Shown piece by piece: positions 26,017 to 34,021 of a DNA stretch of 41,372 nucleotides. Origin of the DNA: Candidatus Nanopelagicales bacterium. Its GTDB lineage: Bacteria > Actinomycetota > Actinomycetes > S36-B12. Each line of letters begins with the position of its first letter. Position 1 is the first letter of the stretch. Under the pieces are notes generated by a model. It was not told the DNA's origin, ran no database searches, and saw only the letters and a list, made by a program, of their open reading frames with translations. The stretch covers positions 1 through 41,372 of the forward strand of contig JAFMDS010000015.1 of assembly GCA_017857175.1 (NCBI GenBank). Direction: 5' to 3'. Made by a program: the position numbers and the translations under genes.

Positions 26017-26142
26017 ATGATGGGTGATCCAGGGCCATGCCCCGCATGTGAACAAAATGATCTGGAACGACGCGGTGGCAAGGATTTTTGCACCAAGTGC
26101 TATTACATCCAGCCATGTTGTGATGGAGGAATTTGTGAGTAA
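26017..26142 (+). CDS. 41-residue Cys-rich small protein, zinc-ribbon-like
   Basis: Seven Cys in 41 residues: CPAC (8-11) and CTKC (25-28) form a classic zinc-ribbon pair, followed by QPCCDGGIC (32-40) with three more Cys. The fold is probably a minimal zinc ribbon with extra metal or redox Cys. It has no clear Shine-Dalgarno; AATACT (26004-26009) lies 7 bases before the ATG, so a leaderless transcript is possible, or it may be read from the upstream promoter. Its 3' end overlaps the glutaredoxin-like gene by eight bases, a strong sign of coupling. Function is not known. Confidence 0.65.
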   Translation: MMGDPGPCPACEQNDLERRGGKDFCTKCYYIQPCCDGGICE

Positions 26143-26395
26143 CCGAGGTCAGATTCTCGTGTACGGGGCTGATTGGTGTGGCGACTGCCTACGAACCAAA
26201 ACACAACTCACCAGCCTTGGCATTGACTTTGATTACCTCGACACCAGCGCTGATAATTCCGAAAGGGAAAATGCAATAGAAATCAGTGGCGTCCCATCAA
26301 TTCCTGTTGTTGTGTTTCCTGATGGAACACATTTTGTTGAACCATCAAATGCTGAAGTTGAAACTAAGTTACGTTCCCTGCAATTGATTAATTAA
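26135..26395 (+). CDS. Glutaredoxin/mycoredoxin-like thiol oxidoreductase (CGDC)
   Basis: 86 residues from a GTG at 26135 with GGAGGA (26125-26130) just upstream; an in-frame ATG at 26123 is the alternative. The thioredoxin-fold active site is WCGDC (Cys15, Cys18) after strand QILVYGAD; a cis-Pro loop SIPVVVFPDG follows. Actinobacteria use mycoredoxins (usually CxYC) with mycothiol to reduce disulfides and metal-bound thiols; this one has CGDC. Overlap with the zinc-ribbon-like gene and position after the CsoR-like operator suggest a shared metal or thiol-stress response. Confidence 0.8.
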   Translation: MSNRGQILVYGADWCGDCLRTKTQLTSLGIDFDYLDTSADNSERENAIEISGVPSIPVVVFPDGTHFVEPSNAEVETKLRSLQLIN

Positions 26396-26418
26396 TCCAC
26401 ATGTGATTGAGTCACATC

Positions 26419-28203
26419 ATGCATTTCGCAAGAATCAAAGTACTGGCTATTTTTACAATCCTTCTCCTCGGAATCGGTTTCACACCCGCATCTGCTGGTG
26501 ACACCGATCTCATGAGTGGCGGAAACCCTCCGGGTGGGTGGACCGTTGCACCCGAGGTTTATTACGAAATGTTTGGTTCCCTCGGCACCAATTCACCACA
26601 GGGCACCGTTGTTTCCGATTCAGGGTTTCGTCCCTACCCGCATGGTTTTCCCATACCTAACTGGGGTGACAGAGAGAGTTTCATCGAATCCCAACTGATC
26701 TATGGCACACCCGGCCGACTCTCACTGCAAAGCCTTCAATCCGGCAAAGTCCAGTCACCGACAACACTCAACTCCTTGAGTTTACGTCGCATGTTCGGTG
26801 ATGGCGTGTGCCGAAATGTGAAGGCAATTGACCCGAAAACGGGATCCTGTGAATTGATTTTTGGCGCCGAACTCCTCGTTGACATGATCGAAACCTCTGC
26901 TGAGGGCGGGCACTGCTTTGGCATGGCGGTTGTCGCTGCTGCCCTGTACAACGGGCAACTACCCGCAAATCAAGTTGGTGCTTCTGGCCTCGGCATTAAC
27001 GCCGCAAACCAAATGGGACAACCAGCAGTTCAATCAATTACTCGACTTTATGGAACTCAACTTTTTGACCCTGCAATCAAGAGTGCATTCATGGCGGATA
27101 AAGCACCTTCAGAAATCTTGCAAACTCTCATCGCAGACCTGCAAGGTGGGACAGTTCCCTATGTTCTCTCGTTCATCGGTAGCGATGGTGGACACGCGGT
27201 AACACCATTTGCGATCCTGGATCGTGGTAATGGTTTATTTGACATTGCGGTCTATGACAACAACTTCCCCATGAGAGCACGCGCCGTCACCGTTGACACA
27301 GTTGCGGAGACATTTACTTACCGGTCATCTCTGAATCCAAGTACGCCCGGTATTGAATGGAGTACTCAAAACGACAGTGTCCTTGGACTGGTTCCCATTG
27401 ATCTAACCCTCAAAACTCAATCGTGTCCCGTATGTCTTGGACCCGATCAAGGAACACTTGTAGCCCTGACATCCATCAATGAGGACAACGATGGGCAAAT
27501 CGGCTTGAGGCTCGTCGGCCAAGATGGTCAACCACTTGATTCAAGTCTTTATTCGGTCAACAGTCCATTAAATCCCCCAGGAGAAGACCAAGTTTCCCAG
27601 CCCATCATCACGGTAAAACCTGGTGTCGAGTTTGGTGTTGTACTAGTAGTGGGGAAACTCGCTAGTGCGCAGCCGATGGAGATTTACGCTATGTCTAATG
27701 GACAGTCGCAATACACACTGATTGATGAGTTGAAAAGCAACAGCATCAACACCTTGGGTGTTGGAAAGGATGGCACGACAATTTTTGTGTCAAGCAAGGT
27801 TTCTTCGCCTCGCATCCTGCAACTCTCGGACCAACCAAAGGCTAGTTTTGACGTCAACGGCCATCCACTACTGCTCCCACCCGAAGTTACCGCTTTTCAG
27901 GAATGGAATTACAAAAAGGACCGAGTTGAATACAGTTCCAACGCAATGAAGTCTCTCGTCTGGAATATTCAAATTGGCGAACTAGACATGAACGGTGCGA
28001 GTGATTTCGTTGGCCTAAAAGTGAAGGTCCCTGCTGGTGGGAAACTCGTTGTTGATTACTCCAGGGTTTCCAAGTCATCCCCACCACAGGCATGGGTGCA
28101 ATCAGCCTCGGGCCAGCGAACGAATATCACCTTGGAACTGGTAACTGAACAACTGATCGATACCTACCGCGACCAACTGTACGAACTCGTTGGACCGAAT
28201 TAG
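26419..28203 (+). CDS. Secreted papain-like cysteine peptidase candidate
   Basis: 594 residues from the ATG at 26419 (a TTG four codons earlier is also possible), with a Sec signal peptide (LAIFTILLLGIGFTPASA). A papain-like triad is plausible: Cys166 in GGHCFGMAV, His259 in GGHAVTPFAI, and Asp/Asn280-281 in VYDNNFP. The order Cys-His-Asp/Asn and the patterns GHCFGM and H-x-V-x-P match secreted C1/C39-like or transglutaminase-like peptidases. After about residue 300 come beta-rich modules without clear motifs. It is likely a cell-surface or exported peptidase; the substrate is unknown. It stands before a Tat sulfatase and another secreted protein. Confidence 0.6.
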   Translation: MHFARIKVLAIFTILLLGIGFTPASAGDTDLMSGGNPPGGWTVAPEVYYEMFGSLGTNSPQGTVVSDSGFRPYPHGFPIPNWGDRESFIESQLIYGTPGRLSLQSLQSGKVQSPTTLNSLSLRRMFGDGVCRNVKAIDPKTGSCELIFGAELLVDMIETSAEGGHCFGMAVVAAALYNGQLPANQVGASGLGINAANQMGQPAVQSITRLYGTQLFDPAIKSAFMADKAPSEILQTLIADLQGGTVPYVLSFIGSDGGHAVTPFAILDRGNGLFDIAVYDNNFPMRARAVTVDTVAETFTYRSSLNPSTPGIEWSTQNDSVLGLVPIDLTLKTQSCPVCLGPDQGTLVALTSINEDNDGQIGLRLVGQDGQPLDSSLYSVNSPLNPPGEDQVSQPIITVKPGVEFGVVLVVGKLASAQPMEIYAMSNGQSQYTLIDELKSNSINTLGVGKDGTTIFVSSKVSSPRILQLSDQPKASFDVNGHPLLLPPEVTAFQEWNYKKDRVEYSSNAMKSLVWNIQIGELDMNGASDFVGLKVKVPAGGKLVVDYSRVSKSSPPQAWVQSASGQRTNITLELVTEQLIDTYRDQLYELVGPN

Positions 28204-28268
28204 GGCAACTAAAGACTTAAGTGATTCACCAGGTATAGCCTTCGCCCAACTACTTGAAAGTGGGCCTC

Positions 28269-30137
28269 ATGTCACCTGAAATTTCACGTCGGGGATTTAT
28301 TGCTGGAACTGCGGCGGGAGCAGTGGCTGCCGGTGTCACTGCATCAACTGGCTCCGCAATGGCTGCGCAATCTGCACCAACGCGCAGAGGAACAGCACGT
28401 GCGGGTGCGCCCAATATCATTCTTATTTTGGTGGACGAAATGCGATTCCCCATGACATTCCCGGCCGGAGTTAAAACTCCCGAACAATTCCTGGAGAAAT
28501 TCATGCCGAATCTCGGCAAACTCTGGAAACGCGGCGTGAAGTTCAGCAACCACTACACCGCCGGCACCGCATGTAGTCCTGCGCGTGCGTGCCTTGTTAC
28601 GGGTCTCTACCCGCATCAGAACTGGTGTCTACAAACTCGCAAAGGAAATCTGCCGGGATCCAATGGCCCAAATGCTCCTGCGCTGCAACGTGATTTTCCC
28701 ACCTATGGAAAGCTCATGCGCCAGGCCGGATACCGCACTCCCTATGTGGGAAAGTGGCATTTGTCCAATGCCCCGGGCGCCGACACTGATCCCAAGGCTC
28801 CTTACTACCTGAGTCAATACGGGTTCGAGGGTTTGACCATGCCCGACCCGATTGGCACCAATGGCCAAGGAACTTATGACGATGGAAACATTGCCAATCA
28901 AGCAATTACTTGGCTTGAGGGTCAAAAGAAGGAGAATGATCCGTTCTGTCTGACTGTGAGTTTTGTGAATCCGCACGATAAGGAATTCTTTTGGAGTGGA
29001 ACGGAAGCAGACCTTTATAAAAATATTTTCACGACCGCAGGTGACACACCGACGGTTTCCTATGACGCGGCACCACCACTGGATGTTCCCAAGGATTACG
29101 GCTATCCAGCTCTCCCACCCAACTGGGAGTCAACAAAGAAGTTGACCGACGATAAACCCGATTATCAAATCATGGCTCGTAACTTCACTGACTTGATGTG
29201 GGGCGGAATTTCCGATGATCCCACTCAGTTAACCGAGTTCACAATGGAGGATTACCCATCATTGCCCGGTGCTGTTCTGGCGAAAGCACCATTTCCTTAT
29301 TGGTCAAAATCACTTGATAGCTACACCCAGGTGCTCAACTTCGTTGACCAACATATTGGTGCTGTCGTTCGGGCAATTCCAGCGGACATCCGTGACAACA
29401 CGGTGATCATCATGACCGCCGATCATGGTGATTACGCCAGTGCTCATGGTTTTGCATCCAACAAAGTTGCGTCCATGTATGAGGAAGCCGTAAATGTTCC
29501 ATTAATTGTGGTGGACCCTCGTGAGCGTTTCACCGGAGATATTGACAAAGTGCGTCACCAGTTGACATCCAGTGTTGACATCCTTCCCATGCTCGCCACG
29601 ATCGCCCATGGCGACCAAGAATGGATGAAAGGTGCCTACGCGGACACCTACGACGAGCGGCTAAACATGTTGCCACTGCTTAAATCATCCAAGGCAAAAG
29701 GTCGAGACCACGTTGTGATGGCATCGGATGAATGGATTCCCAAGTATTACGACTACAACAATTCACCCCGCCACATTCTTGGGATCCGAACCCCTGAGAC
29801 CAAACTCGCCGCGTACTCCTTCTGGAACTCAGCGGGCTTCATGGACCGGAGCAATGTGCAGTTGGAGTCTTATGACTACAAAACAGGTTTGGGTCGGCTC
29901 GAGTTAGACAACCAACATGCTGACTCTGGCAAGGATCAGGAACTTGCCAAGAAGCTTATGGGCAAATACAACATCGCTCAGATGCAGGCACCACTTCCAC
30001 CTAAATACCGAGCAGCACAAGCACGGGGCAAAGCCCAATATCTTGCCTACATTGCTCTGCTTGACAGTTTGAACCCCGATGGGTCAAGCAATATGCAAAG
30101 CCCCGACTGGGTTGGGAACTATCTGCACCTGGGATAA
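28269..30137 (+). CDS. Tat-exported sulfatase (formylglycine-dependent, alkaline phosphatase superfamily)
   Basis: About 622 residues. A twin-arginine signal (SRRGFIAG, then a long hydrophobic Ala-rich stretch) shows export in folded form. Metal-binding Asp in IILILVDEMR, the sulfatase nucleophile motif CSPAR (Cys102, converted to formylglycine), TADHGDY with the second metal site, and an Asp/His-rich middle identify a type I sulfatase. Such enzymes remove sulfate from sulfated polysaccharides or small esters and need a formylglycine-generating enzyme, not in this window. An earlier TTG at 28254 adds five residues; the ATG is preferred. Confidence 0.9.
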   Translation: MSPEISRRGFIAGTAAGAVAAGVTASTGSAMAAQSAPTRRGTARAGAPNIILILVDEMRFPMTFPAGVKTPEQFLEKFMPNLGKLWKRGVKFSNHYTAGTACSPARACLVTGLYPHQNWCLQTRKGNLPGSNGPNAPALQRDFPTYGKLMRQAGYRTPYVGKWHLSNAPGADTDPKAPYYLSQYGFEGLTMPDPIGTNGQGTYDDGNIANQAITWLEGQKKENDPFCLTVSFVNPHDKEFFWSGTEADLYKNIFTTAGDTPTVSYDAAPPLDVPKDYGYPALPPNWESTKKLTDDKPDYQIMARNFTDLMWGGISDDPTQLTEFTMEDYPSLPGAVLAKAPFPYWSKSLDSYTQVLNFVDQHIGAVVRAIPADIRDNTVIIMTADHGDYASAHGFASNKVASMYEEAVNVPLIVVDPRERFTGDIDKVRHQLTSSVDILPMLATIAHGDQEWMKGAYADTYDERLNMLPLLKSSKAKGRDHVVMASDEWIPKYYDYNNSPRHILGIRTPETKLAAYSFWNSAGFMDRSNVQLESYDYKTGLGRLELDNQHADSGKDQELAKKLMGKYNIAQMQAPLPPKYRAAQARGKAQYLAYIALLDSLNPDGSSNMQSPDWVGNYLHLG

Positions 30138-30169
30138 GTACATTCCTAAGACCATGAGAAGGTGCGATC

Positions 30170-31009
30170 ATGAAAAGAATTGCTTCGGCCTTCGTTGGTT
30201 TCGTTCTTCTTGGAGCGGGCGTGGTTTCTGCACCATCAAGCTTTGCTGCTCCTGAACCACCCACAATTCTTAGTGCTTCCTGGGGGCTCAATAACGGCAC
30301 CGGGTGCCCCAATGGCGTCAAGGGACTCGACAACATTCCAACTACTTTTAATTGGTTCATTCAAACGTCATCAATTGACGTCACAGACTTTGTCATCACT
30401 CGTGATGACGGTACGACAACGAATCCGGTGTGCGCGCTGCAATTCCCGCCGAACGAACGCAACGAGCACCAGACGGTCAATCTCATCGGTGACTTCGGCG
30501 ACCCTGCTGGCGTTCGTCCTGTGACAGTGACGGTGGTCGGTGAACTACAAGGTCACCCAATTACCCAAAAGAGGTGGCGAGCGATAGCCCCTGGGCTCTC
30601 CCATTCTGTCGATCAAATTGAGGGTGGGCCATACATGGTGGATTCATGGATGCTCACCAAAGCCGATCTCAAAGGTGATCGCAATCGTTGCACCGTCGGA
30701 AAAAATTCAGCACGTGTTGTGTGGTCGAACGGATTGACCGCCTACCCGGATGGCAGTGAAATTGGAACGTCGGTGGTCAACTCCTACCGAGCCTATTTTG
30801 CACTTCCATCGGGGAAAGTAATTCGCGTGAAACCTTTGGCAGTCGCTGACCTCGCTGATCATTCAAAAACCGCCAACGATGACAACATGCATGACCTGTG
30901 CCTACCTGCGCTACCTAAAGGGGCCGTACTCAACGCCGTCACAATTGGTGCCAATCAAATACAGGATCCAAACGGAGACCCCAATGAGAAGCAGAAGTTG
31001 ACCCGCTGA
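30170..31009 (+). CDS. Secreted protein of unknown function
   Basis: 279 residues with a clear Sec signal peptide (MKRIASAFVGFVLLGAGVVS..., cleavage after SFA/A). The rest is beta-rich, with four Cys (in TGCPNG, NPVCALQ, NRCTVG and HDLCLP) that could form two disulfides. I recognise no family. The ATG at 30170 is 32 bases after the sulfatase stop, so the two may share a transcript. Immediately downstream the reading frame degenerates (see 31010-31214), so the native C-terminus may have been longer. Confidence 0.65.
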   Translation: MKRIASAFVGFVLLGAGVVSAPSSFAAPEPPTILSASWGLNNGTGCPNGVKGLDNIPTTFNWFIQTSSIDVTDFVITRDDGTTTNPVCALQFPPNERNEHQTVNLIGDFGDPAGVRPVTVTVVGELQGHPITQKRWRAIAPGLSHSVDQIEGGPYMVDSWMLTKADLKGDRNRCTVGKNSARVVWSNGLTAYPDGSEIGTSVVNSYRAYFALPSGKVIRVKPLAVADLADHSKTANDDNMHDLCLPALPKGAVLNAVTIGANQIQDPNGDPNEKQKLTR

Positions 31010-31214
31010 GTCTGGCCTGTTGAGTCTGGCCCGATCAAGCAGCGCATCTCTGCGAGATCACAGTAAGTGGAGGTGCGGCTAACCCGACGGCACTGCAAGG
31101 GGTAGTGAATGACACTTTCAACCTCCCAAACAGTCAATGCGCAGGTGTAACCATTGTTCTTCAGTACGGAATAGGCACCTTCAACTCCGGCGGTGGGACA
31201 CCTTGTTTAGCAAC
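31010..31214 (+). other. Possible coding remnant downstream of the secreted-protein gene
   Basis: After the TGA at 31007 the same frame reads on to a second stop (TAA at 31064), and then a different frame encodes a coherent-looking stretch (DTFNLPNSQCAGVTIVL..., up to about 31214) without a credible start. An 11-base direct repeat (TGAGTCTGGCC at 31007-31017 and 31021-31031) sits at the first stop. This looks like a decayed or frameshifted tail of the secreted-protein gene or of a lost neighbour, but could be chance. No other feature is seen here. Confidence 0.3.
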
Positions 31215-31217
31215 AAA

Positions 31218-31255
31218 GAAGGCTCCCCCTCACCAAAGTGTGAGAGGGAGCCTTC
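31218..31255 (-). terminator. Intrinsic terminator, 16-bp stem, probably for tRNA-Leu
   Basis: GAAGGCTCCCCCTCAC pairs with GTGAGAGGGAGCCTTC with one mismatch and a six-base loop. T-rich tracts flank both sides (TTCTTT on the plus strand; TTTGTTG on the minus strand), so it can work in both directions. It lies just downstream of the tRNA on the minus strand and can also end plus-strand transcripts from 30170. Confidence 0.8.
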
Positions 31256-31260
31256 TTCTT

Positions 31261-31347
31261 TGGTGCGCGAGGGGGGAGTTGAACCCCCACACCCTTTCGA
31301 GTACACGGACCTGAACCGTGCGCGTCTGCCTATTCCGCCACTCGCGC
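31261..31347 (-). tRNA. tRNA-Leu (anticodon CAG)
   Basis: 87 bases including an encoded 3' CCA. Acceptor arms GCGCGAG and CTCGCGC pair perfectly, the D-arm region TGGCGGAATAGGCAGACG is typical of Leu, the anticodon loop is TTCAGGT giving CAG, and there is a long class II variable arm and the GGTTCAA T-loop. The anticodon lies at 31311-31313. It sits just upstream of fhaA, as leuT does near fhaA in mycobacteria. Confidence 0.95.
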
Positions 31348-31470
31348 TTTGCCCCTCTGCGGGAGCGAGCCAAGGCTACAGGCTCAAGTCTTTAACAGTG
31401 AAGGGGTCTGGTCCTGCACACACGTATATAGGTGCACGGGAACGGTGCTTCAAGCAAGTAACATCACTAC

Positions 31471-32151
31471 GTGGGTATTTTGGAACGATTCGAGGATTCA
31501 CTCGACCGGATGGTCAGTGGTGCCTTCGCCCGGGCTTTCAAAGCTGAGGTCCAGCCTGTTGAAATTGCTTCGGCCTTGCAGAGGGAAATCGATGATCGCG
31601 CCGCGGTGATTGATCGGGATCGAACAGTGGTGCCCAATATCTTCCATGTTGAACTCTCATCCCACGATTTCCGTCGTTTGGCTGTGTTTAAGGATGCTCT
31701 GTGCACGGAATTGGCCACTTTGGTCAAGGATTACTCGGGAGAACAGCGCTACACCCTCCTCGGAGCTCCCACGGTCACACTGGGTGAGGATGATGCACTT
31801 GAAACTGGGATATTCCGGGTTCGGTCTGAGGCCCGAGCTGAAGTGAGTGCCTCTGGTGGGGGCACACCCGCCGTTGCTGGTCAGGCCCGCTTGGAGGCAG
31901 GTGGTTCGGCCTATCCACTCGTTCGTGCCATTACCCGCTTGGGCCGTGGCACGGATGTTGATATCCGAGTTGAGGACCCTGGCGCTTCACGCAATCACTG
32001 TGAAATTGTTCTGGGCCAAACCGTCTATTTGCGGGACCTCGGCTCCACCAACGGTACATTCCTTGATGGCGAGCGTGTCACAGAAATACCTTTATATGAC
32101 GGAGCCGTTGTTCACATTGGGGCAACAGCCTTGGTTTTCCGGAGCGGATGA
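31471..32151 (+). CDS. fhaA: FhaA-like FHA-domain protein with DUF3662 N-terminus
   Basis: 226 residues. The N-terminal DUF3662 domain (FEDSLDRMVSGAFARAFKAEVQPVEIA...) is diagnostic of FhaA, and residues about 150-226 form an FHA domain (SRNHCEIV, LGSTNGTFLDGERV) that binds phosphothreonine on kinase substrates. In mycobacteria FhaA recognises phosphorylated MviN/MurJ and controls peptidoglycan precursor export. It is shorter than mycobacterial FhaA because the middle linker is brief. GTG start at 31471. First gene of the kinase/cell-wall operon; fhaB follows after 3 bases. Confidence 0.92.
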   Translation: MGILERFEDSLDRMVSGAFARAFKAEVQPVEIASALQREIDDRAAVIDRDRTVVPNIFHVELSSHDFRRLAVFKDALCTELATLVKDYSGEQRYTLLGAPTVTLGEDDALETGIFRVRSEARAEVSASGGGTPAVAGQARLEAGGSAYPLVRAITRLGRGTDVDIRVEDPGASRNHCEIVLGQTVYLRDLGSTNGTFLDGERVTEIPLYDGAVVHIGATALVFRSG

Positions 32152-32154
32152 GTC

Positions 32155-32646
32155 GTGTCTGAGCTCGCGCTCACAATTGTTCGCCTCGCATTCCTTGGTT
32201 TGCTTTGGGCATTCGTGCTCGGCACCGTAATTGTTTTGCGCCGCGACATACGCCAACCAGCCGATGCTTCGACAGCATCGCGCGCGTCCAAAGGTTCAAA
32301 AAAGCGAACACCCAAAGCACCAAAACCCCCTCGAGTTTCGCGTAAACAAAAAGTTCGCGGAACAAAGTTAGTTGTGATCGATGGCCCATTAGTGGGAACT
32401 GTTGTTCCACTCGAAGGTCAACAGGTCACTATCGGGCGGGCGCCGGACTCAACAATCGTCATTGACGATGACTACGCGTCGAGCCGTCACACGCGCATTT
32501 ATGAGTCAGAAGGCTCGTGGGTCGTTGAAGATCTCGGATCAACCAATGGCACCTGGATTGATCGAGTTCGAATCACCACACCAACAGTCTTGCCAGTGGG
32601 AGCACCGCTGCGCATTGGTCGAAGCACGATGCAGATTCAGAAGTAG
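32155..32646 (+). CDS. fhaB: FhaB/FipA-like membrane-anchored FHA protein
   Basis: 163 residues with one N-terminal membrane helix (LALTIVRLAFLGLLWAFVLG...), a basic linker and a C-terminal FHA domain (IGRAPDSTIVIDDDYASSRHTRIY..DLGSTNGTWID). In actinobacteria FhaB/FipA ties FtsZ and FtsQ at the septum and is read by PknB phosphorylation. GTG start three bases after the fhaA stop. Confidence 0.92.
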   Translation: MSELALTIVRLAFLGLLWAFVLGTVIVLRRDIRQPADASTASRASKGSKKRTPKAPKPPRVSRKQKVRGTKLVVIDGPLVGTVVPLEGQQVTIGRAPDSTIVIDDDYASSRHTRIYESEGSWVVEDLGSTNGTWIDRVRITTPTVLPVGAPLRIGRSTMQIQK

Positions 32647-32656
32647 GTGATTCGAC

Positions 32657-34021
32657 ATGGCAGCATCCCTTGGTTTGAGATACGCGGCTAAAAGTGATGT
32701 TGGATTGGTGCGCCAAGGTAATGAGGATTCGGGTTATGTCGGTCCTCGCCTACTCTTGGTTGCTGATGGCATGGGTGGACATGCCGCAGGAGAGCTCGCG
32801 TCATCGCTTGCAATAGCAACAGTTGCTGACCTAGATGTTCATCCGCCAACAAATGCTGATGTTCTCACTTCACTTGCTGAGGCGATTGACAATGTTGGTG
32901 ATGCAATTGGTGAGTTGATCGCAGACGATCCTGATCTCACCGGAATGGGAACGACAATCACGGGTTTGTATTGGTTGGGTGGACGCATTGCTGTTGTTCA
33001 CGTTGGTGATTCACGCGCATACCTCTTTCGCGACAATGAACTCATTCAACTCACACACGACCACACCTATGTCCAAACACTTGTTGACTCAGGTCGTATC
33101 ACTGAAGAAGAAGCATCTGTGCATCCACGTAGATCACTTTTGATGCGCGCACTTGATGGCATGAATCCGGTTGAAGCAGATTTGTCCGTGCGCGAAGCGC
33201 GCTCCGGTGATCGTTTTCTTCTCTGCTCTGATGGCCTTTCGGGGGTGGTTCGAGACACAGAGATCGCAGATCTGTTGAGTACAGGAGAGCCAACTGGTGT
33301 GGTCACACGTTTGGTTGATCTCGCATTGGAGCGCGGCGCACCCGATAACGTCACCGTTGTCGTCGCCGACGTCGTTGAACGACCTGCGGATGAAGAGCTA
33401 CCCCTAACTCCACCAGTCGTTGTCGGTGCAGCGGGCGAACCACGTGTACGCCTTCAGCTGCCTAACACCCGATTCCCTGATGACGCCCAGCCTGATCCTG
33501 ATAGACCCGATGCCCCAGCGCCCATTGACGGTGGACCTGAAACAGCGCCGCAGATATTGATCGATTCTGAACTAATCGTTCCCGCCGCTGAGCAGGCTCG
33601 TTATGACGCCGAAGCTGCCGACATTGCGCGAGCTGACAAGAAAAGTAAGCGCCGCAAAGTAATTGGGGTTGTCGGAGGAATCCTTGTAGTTGCTGCAATC
33701 ACTGCAGGAACCCTTTTTGGGATACAAAGTTGGGTTACCTCGCAGTGGTATGTCTCCATTAATGGCAGCGCTGGGACTGGAACAGTTGCCATCTATAACG
33801 GTGTGCAAGGTTCCTTGGCTGGCATCAAGCTCTCCGGTATCGACACAGACTCTGGACTAATGGTCGGATCCCTGCCACTTTTTGATCAAGAGTTGGTGAG
33901 TAAAGGGATCCCCGCCGCAAGTTACGAAGACGCCCAAAGAATTGTGGCTGAACTCCAGTCCCGTGCTGCCGAATGCCAAGCACTCATCCCGCCACAAGGG
34001 TGCCCGGGGAGTTTGCAGTGA
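32657..34021 (+). CDS. pstP: PP2C Ser/Thr protein phosphatase PstP
   Basis: 454 residues. The N-terminal 240 are a PP2C catalytic domain with metal-site motifs GNEDSG, DGMGGHAAGE (37-46), GDSRAYLF, DGLSG and PDNVTVVVAD, followed by a proline-rich linker, one membrane helix (about 330-352) and a small extracellular C-terminus. It reverses PknB phosphorylation and is encoded within the same operon, the typical actinobacterial arrangement. The following rodA GTG overlaps its stop (GTGA). Confidence 0.93.
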   Translation: MAASLGLRYAAKSDVGLVRQGNEDSGYVGPRLLLVADGMGGHAAGELASSLAIATVADLDVHPPTNADVLTSLAEAIDNVGDAIGELIADDPDLTGMGTTITGLYWLGGRIAVVHVGDSRAYLFRDNELIQLTHDHTYVQTLVDSGRITEEEASVHPRRSLLMRALDGMNPVEADLSVREARSGDRFLLCSDGLSGVVRDTEIADLLSTGEPTGVVTRLVDLALERGAPDNVTVVVADVVERPADEELPLTPPVVVGAAGEPRVRLQLPNTRFPDDAQPDPDRPDAPAPIDGGPETAPQILIDSELIVPAAEQARYDAEAADIARADKKSKRRKVIGVVGGILVVAAITAGTLFGIQSWVTSQWYVSINGSAGTGTVAIYNGVQGSLAGIKLSGIDTDSGLMVGSLPLFDQELVSKGIPAASYEDAQRIVAELQSRAAECQALIPPQGCPGSLQ

